64,000 nucleotides of DNA, from assembly GCF_002286815.1 (NCBI RefSeq), contig NZ_MUNM01000020.1, positions 35,173-99,172 on the forward strand, given 5' to 3'. The notes below the pieces were generated by a model. It was given only the letters and a program-made list of their open reading frames with translations, searched no databases and was not told the origin of the DNA. Positions 29,999 to 40,443 of this stretch are shown here, piece after piece. How positions within the stretch are numbered: position 1 is the stretch's first letter; each line of letters starts with the position of its first letter. Both the position numbers and the translations under genes were made by a program. The stretch comes from Pseudomonas sp. PICF141. Lineage in GTDB: Bacteria; Pseudomonadota; Gammaproteobacteria; Pseudomonadales; Pseudomonadaceae.

Positions 29999-32437
29999 AT
30001 GCCTGCGCTGAATCATCCTCGCCTCCACACTGAAACCCTCGCCAACGGCCTGCGGGTGACGCTGCGCCACGCTCCCGATTTGAAGCGTTGCGCCGCAGCG
30101 TTGCGGGTCGCCGCTGGCAGTCACGACCTGCCACTGGCCTGGCCGGGGCTGGCGCACTTTCTTGAGCATTTGCTGTTCCTGGGCACTGAGCGCTTTCCCG
30201 CAGGGCAAGGGCTGATGGCCTACGTGCAAGGTCATGGCGGGCAGGTAAATGCGCGAACCAGTGAACGTACGACGGACTTTTTTTTCGAGCTGCCACCTCA
30301 GGCGTTCAGGGGTGGGCTGGAGCGTCTGTCAGACATGCTCGCTCATCCGCGTATGCATCCGGACGATCAGCGGCGGGAACGGGAAGTGTTGCACGCCGAA
30401 TTTGTCGCCTGGTCACGGGATGCGACGGCCCAACGACAGTTCGCGCTGTACGATGGACTCTCGGCGGCTCATCCGTTGCGGGCGTTTCATGCGGGAAACC
30501 GTTACAGCCTGCCGGTGCCGCAACCGGAATTTCAGCAAGCGTTGAGGGGCTTTTATCAGCAGTTTTACCGGACCGGGCAAATGACGCTGAGCCTGGTCGG
30601 GCCACAGCATCTCGATGAGTTGAAGGAGATGGCGCAGGCGTTTGCCGTTGCTATTACCCCGGGCGAAAAAGTCCCTCAGACAAAACCCGCCGTGTTGATG
30701 GATGCTTCAGACAATAGTTATCAACAGGCTGGAGAGCGTCGGCTGGACCTGCTGTTCGCCTTCGAAGCACTGCCCGATTCATCGCCCCAAGCGCTGGGGT
30801 TTCTGTGTCATTGGCTGAATGCGGAAAAATCCGGCGGCCTGGTGGCACAGTTGCGAGAGCAAGGGCTGGCGGACACCCTTAAAGCCACGCCGCTCTATCA
30901 GTATGCTGGCCAAGCTGTGCTGCATGTCGAATTCACGCGATCCGCCCGCGCCACGCAACCGGACAACGTGATCCGCGAACGGCTTCTGGATTGGCTGGGC
31001 TTTTTTGCCTCCTGTCAGGATTGGGTTGAGCTGCGCGAAGAGTATGCAGCCCTGCTGCAGCGCCAACAGCAAGTCAGTAGCGCCTTGCAACTGGCCCAAC
31101 GAGACAGCGAACAGCTTGAGCTCGGACTGTCCGTACAGGGCGTTGTCGCCCTCAAGGCCATCCTCAAACAAATCGGCGCTGTGGATAACGTTACCGGCCA
31201 GTGGCAACTGCCGACTCCTAACCCGTTTCTGCGCGCCGAAACACCAGCCCCGAATGCCGGATTGATTCGCGGCCAGACCAGCGCCCACCGCGGCCTGCGA
31301 ACGTTTGCCCAGGATCGCTCACGCAGTCGCCGAGAACGATCGCCGATGCAGTTCAGTCTGGCGTTGCCGGATAACACGGATCAAGGTGCGGTGTATCTGC
31401 GCTGGCGCCTGGAGTTCATCCCTCACAGCCGCCTTCAGTCGAATCTGGAAAACAATCTGCGCAGGCTGCGCGAAGATGCGCGTCAGGCCGGTGTCGACTT
31501 TTCCTTCAGTGCTTCGGGCAACGAATGGCTATTGAAAATGACGGGGCTGCAGGAACCGATGCCGACAGTCCTCGAACATGCGCTGAAAGAACTGACAAAA
31601 CCTGATGCCGATTTCTCACAGGAAGCGCCAGCGGCCGTTGCATTGATGCCGATTCGACAGCTTCTCAAAGCATTGCCCGATCTATGCCATGAGCACAGCG
31701 TAGTCTCGGATGACCTGCAGCAACTCTGGTCGAGCGCACGCTGGGATGGCCTGGCGGTCGGCCTGTCTGCCCAGACACAAGCGGCGATGGGGCTTGCGTT
31801 GAGTCGTATCCCCGGCATTGCGGACAATCAACTGACATCGCCTGCCTCGATTCGCTCGCAGCATCTGTGGAACGCCGTCGATACCGGCTCCAGTGAACAC
31901 GCGCTGTTACTTTTTTGTCCGACAGCAACCCAAGACATCGCCGATGAAGCCGCCTGGCGTGTGCTCGCACACGTATGCCAGACGCCGTTCTACCAGCGCC
32001 TGCGGGTGGAGCTGCAACTTGGGTATGCCGTGTTCAGCGGACTACGCCAGATAAACGGTCAGACCGGGCTGCTGTTCGGCGTGCAATCACCGAGCGTCGC
32101 GCCTCTGGATTTACTGGAACACATCGAACAGTTCCTCGGCGAATTGGAAGGGATGATCGAATGCATCGATGAACCGACCTTCATCGCTCAGCGTCAAGCC
32201 CTGGTCAATCAATTCGACAGCATCGCCCTGCCCAGCGACCAGGCCGCCGAGCTGCTCTGGCAAGGCAAACTGGCTGGCCATTCATCTGATTACCTGCAGC
32301 GTCTGCCTCAGGCGATTCTGATGATCGATCGTGAAGCCTTGCTGGCGGCGGCCCAACGACTGAATCGGGCCGAAGGCGGGTGGCGCTGCCTGGCAAACGG
32401 ACCTTGTTCCGGGGCGCCTTGGCAAGTGGCAAAATGA
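29999..32437 (+). CDS. pqqF: PQQ biosynthesis M16 peptidase PqqF
   Basis: Zinc peptidase of the M16 (insulinase) family that trims the PqqA peptide after cross-linking. 812 residues from ATG 29999 (SD-like GGAAG just upstream); a GTG at 29993 would add two residues. The inverted zinc motif HFLEH (His53, Glu56, His57) is present with GTERFP after it. The second half is the catalytically inactive M16 repeat. First gene of the pqq cluster; it ends 156 bases before pqqA. Confidence 0.9.
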   Translation: MPALNHPRLHTETLANGLRVTLRHAPDLKRCAAALRVAAGSHDLPLAWPGLAHFLEHLLFLGTERFPAGQGLMAYVQGHGGQVNARTSERTTDFFFELPPQAFRGGLERLSDMLAHPRMHPDDQRREREVLHAEFVAWSRDATAQRQFALYDGLSAAHPLRAFHAGNRYSLPVPQPEFQQALRGFYQQFYRTGQMTLSLVGPQHLDELKEMAQAFAVAITPGEKVPQTKPAVLMDASDNSYQQAGERRLDLLFAFEALPDSSPQALGFLCHWLNAEKSGGLVAQLREQGLADTLKATPLYQYAGQAVLHVEFTRSARATQPDNVIRERLLDWLGFFASCQDWVELREEYAALLQRQQQVSSALQLAQRDSEQLELGLSVQGVVALKAILKQIGAVDNVTGQWQLPTPNPFLRAETPAPNAGLIRGQTSAHRGLRTFAQDRSRSRRERSPMQFSLALPDNTDQGAVYLRWRLEFIPHSRLQSNLENNLRRLREDARQAGVDFSFSASGNEWLLKMTGLQEPMPTVLEHALKELTKPDADFSQEAPAAVALMPIRQLLKALPDLCHEHSVVSDDLQQLWSSARWDGLAVGLSAQTQAAMGLALSRIPGIADNQLTSPASIRSQHLWNAVDTGSSEHALLLFCPTATQDIADEAAWRVLAHVCQTPFYQRLRVELQLGYAVFSGLRQINGQTGLLFGVQSPSVAPLDLLEHIEQFLGELEGMIECIDEPTFIAQRQALVNQFDSIALPSDQAAELLWQGKLAGHSSDYLQRLPQAILMIDREALLAAAQRLNRAEGGWRCLANGPCSGAPWQVAK

Positions 32438-32593
32438 TCATTACCGGCGCTGCAATTAGCTTTATCAAAGATTCGTGGCCAATCGCTCTGTAATTTTGAG
32501 TAACATAGCCACCTAACTATCTGAACATCTCCGGCTGGAGGTGGACTATATGTATAGGTCTCAACTGTCCCATCCACCTGAAGGAGCGTTTCT
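32438..32593 (+). promoter_or_regulatory. pqqA upstream region with leader hairpin
   Basis: 156 bases without a gene between pqqF and pqqA. AGGTGGA (32539-32545) can pair with TCCACCT (32573-32579), right before the SD AAGGAG, so the leader may fold over the pqqA start region. TATATG at 32547-32552 could be a -10. The pqqA promoter is presumed to lie here; no consensus -35 was identified. Confidence 0.4.
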
Positions 32594-32668
32594 ATGTCCT
32601 GGTCCAAACCTGCTTACACCGACCTGCGTATCGGCTTCGAAGTCACCATGTACTTCGCAAGCCGCTAA
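32594..32668 (+). CDS. pqqA: PQQ precursor peptide PqqA
   Basis: 24-residue ribosomal precursor of the cofactor pyrroloquinoline quinone: MSWSKPAYTDLRIGFEVTMY followed by FASR. Glu16 and Tyr20, spaced E-x3-Y, are the residues that PqqE cross-links to form the PQQ backbone. A strong SD AAGGAG lies eight bases upstream. A terminator hairpin follows, then pqqB. It is too short for most gene finders but unmistakable. Confidence 0.98.
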   Translation: MSWSKPAYTDLRIGFEVTMYFASR

Positions 32669-32698
32669 GTTCTGCCGTCTGGTAGAGATGCAGTGCTA

Positions 32699-32728
32699 CG
32701 CCTCGGCTCGCCGGGGCGTTTTTATTTT
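32699..32728 (+). terminator. Intrinsic terminator between pqqA and pqqB
   Basis: Stem CGCCTCGGC / GCCGGGGCG (one G-U pair), two-base loop, then TTTTTATTTT. Placed 30 bases after pqqA and 24 before pqqB. Partial termination here would give many pqqA transcripts and few full-length ones, matching the need for excess substrate peptide. Confidence 0.85.
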
Positions 32729-32751
32729 CAGCTTTCAATGATGGAGCGGCC

Positions 32752-33663
32752 ATGTTTGTCCAGATTCTAGGTTCCGCCGCCGGCGGCGGTTTCCCCCAGT
32801 GGAACTGCAACTGCGTGAACTGCGCAGGTTTTCGCGACGGCAGCCTGCGGGCCGAGGCGCGTACCCAGTCGTCCATCGCGATTTCCGATGACGGCGTGAA
32901 CTGGGTGCTGTGCAATGCTTCACCGGACATCCGCGCCCAGCTCCAGAGTTTCGCGCCAATGCAGCCGGGCCGCGCGCTGCGTGACACCGGCATCAGCGCA
33001 ATCATCCTGATGGACAGCCAGATCGACCACACCACCGGCCTGCTCAGCCTGCGCGAAGGTTGCCCGCATCAGGTCTGGTGCACCGACATGGTCCACGAAG
33101 ACCTGAGCACCGGTTTCCCTCTGTTCACCATGCTGACGCACTGGAATGGCGGGTTGAACTGGAACCGCATCGAACTCGATCAGAGCTTCACCGTTCCGGC
33201 CTGCCCGAACCTGCGCTTTACTCCCCTGCCCTTGCGCAGCGCCGCGCCACCTTACTCGCCGCACCGCTTCGACCCGCATCCGGGCGACAACATCGGCCTG
33301 ATCGTGGAAGACCTGAGCACCGGCGGCAAACTGTTCTATGCACCGGGCCTGGGCAAGGTCGATGCAGCGCTGCTGAAGATCATGGCCAGCAGCGATTGCC
33401 TGTTGGTGGATGGCACGATGTGGGACGACGACGAAATGCAGCGCCGTGGCGTCGGCACCCGCACGGGCCGGGAAATGGGTCACTTGGCGCAGAACGGCCC
33501 TGGCGGCATGCTCGAAGTGCTGGAACAGTTGCCCAAACAGCGCAAAGTACTTATCCATATCAACAACACCAACCCGATTCTCGATGAGGATTCCCCAGAG
33601 CGTGCGGAGCTGGTTCGGCGCGAGGTTGAAGTGGCGTATGACGGCATGAGTATTGTGCTGTAG
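32752..33663 (+). CDS. pqqB: PQQ biosynthesis protein PqqB
   Basis: Metallo-beta-lactamase-fold protein acting in the later, oxidative part of PQQ formation. 303 residues beginning [20 protein letters not shown] with the CxCxxC zinc knot (CNCVNC). [16 protein letters not shown] carries the DHTTG version of the metal motif, and [16 protein letters not shown] is near the end. A BIME separates it from pqqC. Confidence 0.96.
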   Translation: MFVQILGSAAGGGFPQWNCNCVNCAGFRDGSLRAEARTQSSIAISDDGVNWVLCNASPDIRAQLQSFAPMQPGRALRDTGISAIILMDSQIDHTTGLLSLREGCPHQVWCTDMVHEDLSTGFPLFTMLTHWNGGLNWNRIELDQSFTVPACPNLRFTPLPLRSAAPPYSPHRFDPHPGDNIGLIVEDLSTGGKLFYAPGLGKVDAALLKIMASSDCLLVDGTMWDDDEMQRRGVGTRTGREMGHLAQNGPGGMLEVLEQLPKQRKVLIHINNTNPILDEDSPERAELVRREVEVAYDGMSIVL

Positions 33664-33674
33664 CGGATGGCCTC

Positions 33675-33743
33675 TTCGCGGGCAAGCCTCGCTCATACAG
33701 GTTCGGCGCTATCCCCAGTAGGAGCGAGGCTTGTCCGCGAAGA
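33675..33743. repeat. BIME inside the pqq operon (pqqB-pqqC)
   Basis: Inverted REP pair: left CGCGGGCAAGCCTCGCTCAT, right ending CGAGGCTTGTCCGCGAAG. Each unit has one base unlike the consensus. It lies between co-directional genes of one pathway, so it may modulate the message rather than end it. Confidence 0.88.
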
Positions 33744-33792
33744 CGTCAGACCAGACACCAAAGAATCCACCGGTTGTACCCGGAGAACCGCA

Positions 33793-34545
33793 ATGACTGA
33801 CACCGCAATGTCCCTCGCCGAATTCGAAGCGGCCCTGCGCGCCAAGGGCGCCTATTACCATATCCATCACCCGTATCACGTGGCGATGTATGAAGGACGG
33901 GCGACCCGCGAGCAGATCCAGGGCTGGGTCGCCAACCGTTTCTATTACCAGGTGAATATTCCACTCAAGGATGCCGCGATTCTGGCCAACTGTCCGGACC
34001 GCGAGATTCGTCGTGAGTGGATTCAGCGTTTGCTGGACCATGACGGCGCCCCCGGCGAAGAAGGCGGCATCGAAGCCTGGCTGCGCCTTGGCCAAGCGGT
34101 CGGCCTCGACCCGGATCAACTACGCTCTCAGGAACTGGTGCTGCCCGGCGTGCGTTTCGCCGTGGATGCCTACGTCAACTTCGCCCGCCGGGCCCGTTGG
34201 CAAGAAGCCGCCAGCAGCTCCTTGACCGAGCTGTTCGCCCCGCAGATCCACCAATCGCGCCTCGACAGTTGGCCGCAGCATTACCCGTGGATCGACCCGG
34301 CCGGCTACGAATATTTCCGCACGCGCCTGGGCCAGGCGCGCCGGGATGTGGAGCACGGTCTGGCGATCACTTTGCAGCATTACACGACGCGGGAAGGCCA
34401 AGAGCGCATGCTGGAAATTCTCCAGTTCAAACTGGACATTCTTTGGAGCATGCTCGACGCCATGAGCATGGCTTATGAACTGAATCGCCCGCCGTACCAC
34501 AGCGTGACCGAACAGCGGGTCTGGCATAAAGGAATCATCGTATGA
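33793..34545 (+). CDS. pqqC: Pyrroloquinoline-quinone synthase PqqC
   Basis: Cofactor-free oxidase catalysing the final ring closure and eight-electron oxidation to PQQ. 250 residues from ATG 33793, the family's usual length. An earlier in-frame start at 33667 would read through the REP. Conserved stretches: [55 protein letters not shown]. Ends ATGA with pqqD. Confidence 0.96.
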   Translation: MTDTAMSLAEFEAALRAKGAYYHIHHPYHVAMYEGRATREQIQGWVANRFYYQVNIPLKDAAILANCPDREIRREWIQRLLDHDGAPGEEGGIEAWLRLGQAVGLDPDQLRSQELVLPGVRFAVDAYVNFARRARWQEAASSSLTELFAPQIHQSRLDSWPQHYPWIDPAGYEYFRTRLGQARRDVEHGLAITLQHYTTREGQERMLEILQFKLDILWSMLDAMSMAYELNRPPYHSVTEQRVWHKGIIV

Positions 34546-34817
34546 GTTTCGATCGCAGCAAAACCCCGACCTGGCGCCCAGGCTATCGTTTTCAGTTCGA
34601 ACCGGCACAGAAAGGCCATGTGCTGCTCTATCCGGAAGGCATGATCAAACTCAACGACAGTGCTGCGTTGATTGGCGGTTTGATTGATGGTCAGCGGGAT
34701 GTCGCGGCGATCATCGCCGAATTGAAAACGCAATTCCCCGACGTGCCCGAGCTCGGTGACGACATCGAGCAATTCATGGAGGTCGCCCGTGCTCAGCACT
34801 GGATCGAACTTGCCTGA
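34542..34817 (+). CDS. pqqD: PqqA-binding chaperone PqqD
   Basis: Small RRE-type peptide chaperone that delivers PqqA to the radical SAM enzyme PqqE. 91 residues with the recognition fold: [42 protein letters not shown]. Four-base overlap with pqqC; pqqE begins inside its last ten codons. This tight coupling fits a PqqD-PqqE complex. Confidence 0.96.
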   Translation: MSFDRSKTPTWRPGYRFQFEPAQKGHVLLYPEGMIKLNDSAALIGGLIDGQRDVAAIIAELKTQFPDVPELGDDIEQFMEVARAQHWIELA

Positions 34818-35964
34818 CGGTACGTCAGACACGTTACCGCCCAAGCCTGAAATCGGCCTGCCCCTCTGGTTACTGGCCGAGCTGACCTATCGTTGCCCGC
34901 TGCAATGTCCGTATTGCTCCAATCCATTGGATTTCGCCGAGCAGGGCAAAGAGTTGTCCACCGAGCAGTGGATCAAAGTCTTTCGCGAAGCCCGGGAGAT
35001 GGGTGCCGCGCAGCTGGGCTTTTCCGGCGGGGAGCCGCTGGTGCGCCAGGACCTTGCCGAGCTGATCCTTGAAGCGCGCAAGCTGGGTTTCTACACCAAC
35101 CTGATCACCTCGGGCATTGGCCTCACCGAGCAAAAAATCAGCGATTTCAAAAAGGCCGGGCTCGATCATATCCAGATCAGTTTTCAAGCCAGCGACGAGC
35201 AGGTGAACAACCTCTTGGCCGGTTCAAAAAAGGCCTTCGCGCAAAAGCTCGAAATGGCCCGCGCGGTAAAGGCTCATGGCTACCCGATGGTGCTGAACTT
35301 CGTCACTCATCGGCACAACATCGACAAGATCGACCGGATCATCGAGCTGTGCATTGCCCTTGAAGCGGACTTCGTCGAGCTTGCGACATGCCAGTTCTAC
35401 GGTTGGGCCCAGCTCAATCGGGTCGGCCTGTTGCCGACCAAAGAACAATTGGTTCGCGCCGAACGCATCACCAACGAATACCGCGCCAAACTGGAAGCCG
35501 AAGGGCATCCGTGCAAGCTGATTTTCGTGACGCCGGACTATTACGAAGAACGCCCGAAAGCCTGCATGAACGGTTGGGGCAGTATTTTTCTGACCGTCAC
35601 GCCGGACGGAACCGCACTGCCTTGTCATGGTGCCCGACAGTTGCCAGTGCAGTTTCCCAACGTGCGTGACCACAGCATGCAGCACATCTGGTACGACTCG
35701 TTCGGCTTCAACCGCTTTCGCGGTTACGACTGGATGCCCGAGCCGTGCCGCTCCTGCGACGAGAAAGAAAAGGATTTTGGCGGCTGCCGCTGCCAGGCAT
35801 TCATGCTCACGGGTGACGCGAGCAACGCCGACCCGGTGTGCAGCAAGTCGGCACATCACGGCGTGATCCTCAAGGCCCGCGAAGAAGCCGAACACGCCAC
35901 CCAGACCATCGAACAACTGGCCTTTCGCAATGAACGAAACTCACGCCTCATCGCCAAAAGCTGA
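34789..35964 (+). CDS. pqqE: PqqA peptide cyclase PqqE (radical SAM/SPASM)
   Basis: Forms the Glu-Tyr carbon-carbon bond in PqqA. 391 residues from GTG 34789, which has GGAGG seven bases before it. An upstream start at 34756 would add 11 residues with no SD. Radical SAM cluster CPLQCPYC (Cys36, 40, 43), then GGEPL. The C-terminal SPASM domain is Cys-rich ([27 protein letters not shown]). Overlaps pqqD by 29 bases and the S9 peptidase gene by 35. Confidence 0.96.
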   Translation: MLSTGSNLPDGTSDTLPPKPEIGLPLWLLAELTYRCPLQCPYCSNPLDFAEQGKELSTEQWIKVFREAREMGAAQLGFSGGEPLVRQDLAELILEARKLGFYTNLITSGIGLTEQKISDFKKAGLDHIQISFQASDEQVNNLLAGSKKAFAQKLEMARAVKAHGYPMVLNFVTHRHNIDKIDRIIELCIALEADFVELATCQFYGWAQLNRVGLLPTKEQLVRAERITNEYRAKLEAEGHPCKLIFVTPDYYEERPKACMNGWGSIFLTVTPDGTALPCHGARQLPVQFPNVRDHSMQHIWYDSFGFNRFRGYDWMPEPCRSCDEKEKDFGGCRCQAFMLTGDASNADPVCSKSAHHGVILKAREEAEHATQTIEQLAFRNERNSRLIAKS

Positions 35965-37768
35965 ACCCTTGAGCGCCGCCAAGGCTGTTGCGGCGGGCAT
36001 CGACTTCGCCGAGTTGCAGGTCGGGCAACATGGCCTGTTCTGGAACGAATACCGCCCCGAGGACGCCGCCTGCCGGATATGGCAGTGGCGCGACGGCCAG
36101 GCTCGTTGCCTGACGCCGCCCACCTTCAGTGCGCGCAGCCGGGTGTACGAATATGGCGGCGGCGCGTTTTGCCTGACTGATGACGGGCTGGTTTTTGTCA
36201 ATGAGGCCGATCAGCAGCTGTATCGCCAATCACTGACCGGTGAGGCGCCTGAGGTGCTGACTTCAAGTGAATGCCGCTACGGCGATTTGCATTTCGCCAA
36301 CGGGCAGGTGCTGGCGGTGGAAGAAAACCGCGATCGACATCGCCTGGTGGCTATCGATCTGGCTGACGGCCAGCGTCATCTACTGGCCGAAGGCGCCGAT
36401 TTCTACGCAGCTCCGACCCTGAGTCCTGACGGTCAGCGTCTGGCCTGGATTGAGTGGAACCGTCCGGATCAGCCCTGGACCGCCACCCGCCTGATGGTTG
36501 CCGAACGCCAGAGCGATCAAACCTTTGCGTCACCGCGCTGTGTGGCTGGCGACAATGCCCAGGAGTCGTTGCAGCAACCACGATTCGATGCCAGTGGCCG
36601 TCTGTTTTGTCTGACCGATCGCGGCGGTTTCTGGCAGCCGTGGGTGGAGTCCGGCAACGGCTTGAGCCCACTCCCAAGCGCTGCCGCCGACCATGGTCCA
36701 GCGCCTTGGCAACTGGGTGGTTGCACCTGGCTCCCGCTGGACGAAGACACTTGTCTGGCGAGTTGGACTGAAGAAGGTTTCGGTCGGCTGGGGCTTTGTC
36801 ATGGCGATGGTTCCCATGACGACTTCACTGGCGACTACAGCCGTTTCCGCCATCTCGCACAGGATGAGCGGTTCATCTACTGCATCGCCGCTTCGCCGGT
36901 CAGTTCGTCTGCGGTGATTGCTATCGACCGTAAAACCCGGCAGGTCAAGATTCTGGCTGGCGGTGTTGCGCCATTGCCTGCCGAGCAGATCAGCCGCCCG
37001 CAGCCCCTGCGCTATCCCAGCGGTTCGGGCGAGGCCCACGGTTTCTTCTACCCGGCGATGAACGGTGACACGGACACGAAACCGCCGTTGGTCGTGTTCA
37101 TTCACGGCGGCCCGACTTCAGCCTGCTACCCGATGTTCGACCCGCGGATCCAGTACTGGACACAACGCGGTTTCGCCGTGGCCGATCTCAACTATCGGGG
37201 TAGCAGCGGTTATGGCCGCGCTTATCGCCAGGCGTTGCATTTGAGCTGGGGCGATGTGGATGTGCAAGATGCCTGTTCGGTGGTGGGCTACCTCGCCGAC
37301 CGGGGGCTGATCGACGGCGACAAGGCGTTTATCCGTGGAGGCAGCGCCGGTGGCTACACCACGTTATGCGCACTGGCCTTTCACAAGGTCTTTCGGGCGG
37401 GTGCCAGCCTGTATGGCGTCAGCGATCCCGTTGCGCTAGGCCGCGCCACCCACAAGTTCGAAGGCGACTATCTGGATTGGTTGATCGGCGACCCGGTGCA
37501 GGACGCTGAACGCTATGCCGCGCGCACGCCATTGCTGCACGCGAACAACATCAGCGTTCCGGTGATTTTCTTTCAGGGTGAACTGGACGCCGTGGTAGTG
37601 CCACAACAGACCCGTGACATGGTCAAGGCTTTGCAGGACAACGGCATTCTGGTCGAAGCGCATTACTACGCCGACGAGCGCCATGGCTTTCGCAAGGCCG
37701 GTAACCAGGCCCATGCGCTGGAACAGGAGTGGTTGTTTTATCGGCGGGTGATGGACTTGGCGGGCTGA
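35930..37768 (+). CDS. S9 family prolyl oligopeptidase, pqq-linked
   Basis: Serine peptidase of 612 residues: an N-terminal beta-propeller (about 1-350) and a C-terminal alpha/beta hydrolase with the nucleophile [12 protein letters not shown], Asp in QGELDAVV and His in [10 protein letters not shown]. No signal peptide, so cytosolic. Starts inside pqqE (35-base overlap), so it is the last gene of pqqBCDE. A peptidase follows pqqE in other pseudomonads too (named pqqM or pqqH). It may help degrade or process PqqA; the exact role is not shown. Confidence 0.88.
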   Translation: MNETHASSPKAEPLSAAKAVAAGIDFAELQVGQHGLFWNEYRPEDAACRIWQWRDGQARCLTPPTFSARSRVYEYGGGAFCLTDDGLVFVNEADQQLYRQSLTGEAPEVLTSSECRYGDLHFANGQVLAVEENRDRHRLVAIDLADGQRHLLAEGADFYAAPTLSPDGQRLAWIEWNRPDQPWTATRLMVAERQSDQTFASPRCVAGDNAQESLQQPRFDASGRLFCLTDRGGFWQPWVESGNGLSPLPSAAADHGPAPWQLGGCTWLPLDEDTCLASWTEEGFGRLGLCHGDGSHDDFTGDYSRFRHLAQDERFIYCIAASPVSSSAVIAIDRKTRQVKILAGGVAPLPAEQISRPQPLRYPSGSGEAHGFFYPAMNGDTDTKPPLVVFIHGGPTSACYPMFDPRIQYWTQRGFAVADLNYRGSSGYGRAYRQALHLSWGDVDVQDACSVVGYLADRGLIDGDKAFIRGGSAGGYTTLCALAFHKVFRAGASLYGVSDPVALGRATHKFEGDYLDWLIGDPVQDAERYAARTPLLHANNISVPVIFFQGELDAVVVPQQTRDMVKALQDNGILVEAHYYADERHGFRKAGNQAHALEQEWLFYRRVMDLAG

Positions 37769-37780
37769 ATCGCATCGCGC

Positions 37781-37833
37781 CCTTCGCGGGCAAGCCTCGC
37801 TCTTGCACAACGAGCGAGGCTTGCCCGCGAAGG
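37781..37833. repeat. BIME after the pqq cluster
   Basis: Perfect 22-base inverted arms around a nine-base loop (37803-37811), the most compact REP pair in the window. It lies 12 bases after the S9 peptidase stop and between convergent genes, so it probably serves as a bidirectional terminator. Confidence 0.9.
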
Positions 37834-37856
37834 CTATTTACCTGACGCAGCAAAAC

Positions 37857-38015
37857 TCAGCGCTTGGCGATGATGTACACCGCATGCACGATGCCCGGAA
37901 TGTAACCGCACAACGTCAGCAGAATGTTCAGCCAGAACGCCCCAGCAAAACCGACTTGCAGAAACACACCCAAGGGCGGCAACAGAATGGCGATGATGAT
38001 GCGAATAAAATCCAT
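37857..38015 (-). CDS. YqaE/Pmp3 family small membrane protein
   Basis: 52-residue hydrophobic peptide with two membrane segments: MDFIRIIIAILLPPLGVFLQ, then GAFWLNILLTLCGYIPGIVHAVYII. This matches the Pmp3/YqaE (UPF0057) proteolipids, which are often stress- or salt-induced. SD AGGAG lies eight bases before the ATG. Convergent with the S9 peptidase. Exact role unknown in Pseudomonas. Confidence 0.9.
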   Translation of the reverse strand: MDFIRIIIAILLPPLGVFLQVGFAGAFWLNILLTLCGYIPGIVHAVYIIAKR

Positions 38016-38193
38016 GGGGTAGCTCCTGATTGATGTTGGCTCTATGGGCCATACAGTTTATCGACACTGGGGTGTTCTTCAGGGTTCAGCCTGGAATCGG
38101 ATTACAGCTTTGGTTGCGGACTTTGCTGGAGAAAATAGAAGTCCGGCGATAGTGGGACGGGTTGAGCTGAATACTTTTTTGCGGACAAAAGAA

Positions 38194-38214
38194 AACCCCG
38201 CCGAAGCGGGGCTT
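38194..38214 (-). terminator. Terminator downstream of acyl-CoA dehydrogenase 1
   Basis: On the minus strand GCCCCGC-TTCG-GCGGGG followed by TTTTCTTTT: a UUCG-capped stem with a T-run, 184 bases after the stop of the gene at 38398. The intervening 3' region shows no gene; a small ATGTAAG/CTTACAT hairpin lies within it. Confidence 0.75.
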
Positions 38215-38397
38215 TGCAGACTGTTTCCCTGACATCCATTTCACTCCGCCGTCCTGGCAGAATCCTACGTGTCCGTGTTGTTGCTTTGCGCTTCCTGCGC
38301 GACGTCCATGTGAAGTAGATTAGCCCTGGATCCAATCCTCGCCTATGGGAAAACAGCAGCACGTTATGTAAGAGAATGCTTACATACCGTTACAGGA

Positions 38398-40176
38398 TCA
38401 GAATTGTCCTGCATCCAGCAGGAACAGCGATTCGCTGCCCGCCTTTACCGATGCGCTCAACGAATGAATACGCGGCAGCAGACGGGCGAAATAGAACCGT
38501 GCCGTACCGAGTTTGCTCGCGTAGAAGTCGTCCTGCGCTTCTTTACCGAAGGCTGCCTTGGCCATCAACGCCCACATGTAGGCATAGGCCATGTAGCCGA
38601 ATGCTTGCAGGTACTCAACCGACGCCGCACCGATCTCGTTCGGGTTGTTTTTCGCCCGATCCAGCAACCACGCGGTCAGTTCGTCGAGGGTGTCCACCGC
38701 ATTGTTCAGCGGCTGGGTGAATTCCGCCAAGTCAGCATTGGCTGTCGCGATGAAATGACGAATCTCGTCAGCGAACAGTTTGTAAAACGCCCCGCCGCTG
38801 CCGACAATTTTGCGTCCCACAAGGTCCAGCGCCTGAATACCGTTGGTGCCTTCATAGATTTGCGTAATGCGAACATCGCGCACCAGTTGTTCCTGGCCCC
38901 ACTCACGGATGTAGCCGTGACCGCCAAACACCTGCTGGCCGTGAACCGTGGTTTCCAGACCCAGGTCGGTCAGGAAAGCCTTGGCCACCGGGGTCAGCAA
39001 GGCAACCAGGTCTTCTGCGCGCTTGCGGGTGGTGGCGTCTTCGCTGAATTTGGCGGTGTCCAGTTGCATCGCCACGTAAGTGGAGAAGGCACGGCCGCCT
39101 TCGTTCGAGGCTTTCATGGTCAGCAGCATGCGACGCACATCCGGGTGGACGATGATCGGGTCAGCGACCTTGTCTTTGTTTTGCGCGCCGGTGGGCGAGC
39201 GGCTTTGCAGACGGTCGCGAGCATATTCGATAGCGTTCTGATACGAGCGCTCGCCAGTGGCCAGGCCCTGGATGCCGACGCCCAGACGCTCGTAGTTCAT
39301 CATGGTGAACATCGCCGCCAGGCCTTTGTTCGGCTCACCGACCAGGTAACCCACGGCTTCGTCGAAGTTCATCACGCAGGTCGCGGACGCCTGGATGCCC
39401 ATCTTGTGTTCGATCGAACCACAATTTGCCGGGTTGCGTGCACCCAGGCTGCCGTCGGCATTGACCATGAACTTGGGCACCAGGAACAGCGAAATGCCTT
39501 TCGGCCCCGCCGGTGCATCCGGCAGTTTGGCCAGTACCAGGTGAATGATGTTCTCGGTCAGGTCGTGTTCACCGCCGGTGATGAAGATTTTGGTGCCGCT
39601 GACTTTGTAGGAACCGTCGGCCTGAGGCTCGGCCTTGGTGCGGATGATCCCCAGGTCAGTACCGGCATGCGGCTCGGTCAGGCACATGGAGCCGGACCAG
39701 ACACCGGCATACATGTTTGGCAGGTACGCCGCTTTCAGCTCTTCACTGGCGTGAGCGTTGATCGACAAGCAGGCACCGGCGGTCAGCATCGGGTACAGAC
39801 CGAAGGACAGGCTCGCGGAGTTTACCATTTCTTCGACCTGCGCCGAAACCGCTTTGGGCATGCCCATGCCGCCATAGGCCGGATCGCCACCGACACCGAC
39901 CCAACCGCCTTCAGCGTAAGTCTGATAAGCCTGCGGGAAACCGGCCGGGGTGGTGACGGCACCGTCCGCCCAGTGGCAACCTTCTTCGTCAGCGGCACGG
40001 CTCAGGGGCGCGATGCTTTTGCTGGTGACCTTGCCGGCTTCTTCGAGAATGGCTTCGACCGTTTCCGCATCGACGGTCTCGGCCAGCGCAGGCAGTTCGG
40101 CCCAGAGTTTGGCGACCTCGAAAACTTCATTGAGGACGAAGCGCATATCGCGCAGGGGCGCTTTGTAGTCAGCCAT
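38398..40176 (-). CDS. Acyl-CoA dehydrogenase (long form, paralogue 1)
   Basis: FAD enzyme introducing the alpha-beta double bond of acyl-CoAs. 592 residues from [14 protein letters not shown] (ATG 40176, GAGG eight bases upstream), an extended N terminus of the AcylCoA_DH_N type. FAD/substrate segments: MCLTEPHAGTDLG and GGEHDLTENIIHLV. The catalytic Glu is expected in QIYEGTNGIQALDL. The C-terminal extension is of the roughly 600-residue DmdC-like subfamily. One of three paralogues here. Chain-length preference cannot be read from sequence. Confidence 0.9.
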   Translation of the reverse strand: MADYKAPLRDMRFVLNEVFEVAKLWAELPALAETVDAETVEAILEEAGKVTSKSIAPLSRAADEEGCHWADGAVTTPAGFPQAYQTYAEGGWVGVGGDPAYGGMGMPKAVSAQVEEMVNSASLSFGLYPMLTAGACLSINAHASEELKAAYLPNMYAGVWSGSMCLTEPHAGTDLGIIRTKAEPQADGSYKVSGTKIFITGGEHDLTENIIHLVLAKLPDAPAGPKGISLFLVPKFMVNADGSLGARNPANCGSIEHKMGIQASATCVMNFDEAVGYLVGEPNKGLAAMFTMMNYERLGVGIQGLATGERSYQNAIEYARDRLQSRSPTGAQNKDKVADPIIVHPDVRRMLLTMKASNEGGRAFSTYVAMQLDTAKFSEDATTRKRAEDLVALLTPVAKAFLTDLGLETTVHGQQVFGGHGYIREWGQEQLVRDVRITQIYEGTNGIQALDLVGRKIVGSGGAFYKLFADEIRHFIATANADLAEFTQPLNNAVDTLDELTAWLLDRAKNNPNEIGAASVEYLQAFGYMAYAYMWALMAKAAFGKEAQDDFYASKLGTARFYFARLLPRIHSLSASVKAGSESLFLLDAGQF

Positions 40177-40339
40177 GGCAAACCTCGCAAGATCTAAACA
40201 GGTGGTTCGTAGAATGTGATTTCGTTGTGTCCGAGTGTACCTCAACAACTTTTACGACACATAGGGTCAGCCCATGACCGTTTTGTTATTTTTAGTCACC
40301 GGCATTTCATCTGAGATAGTTTTCGCCTGCCAGAGCGCA

Positions 40340-40427
40340 TTCGCGGGCAAGCCTCGCTCCTACAGGTCATGTCGCACGCATTTCACAGGGACGACATAGA
40401 ACCGTAGGAGCGAGGCTTGCCCGCGAA
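40340..40427. repeat. BIME between two acyl-CoA dehydrogenase genes
   Basis: Inverted REP units TTCGCGGGCAAGCCTCGCTC (plus CTAC) and its complement separated by 40 bases, just after the stop of the 40444 gene. Confidence 0.9.
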
Positions 40428-40443
40428 GCTTTTCGGGTAACCG

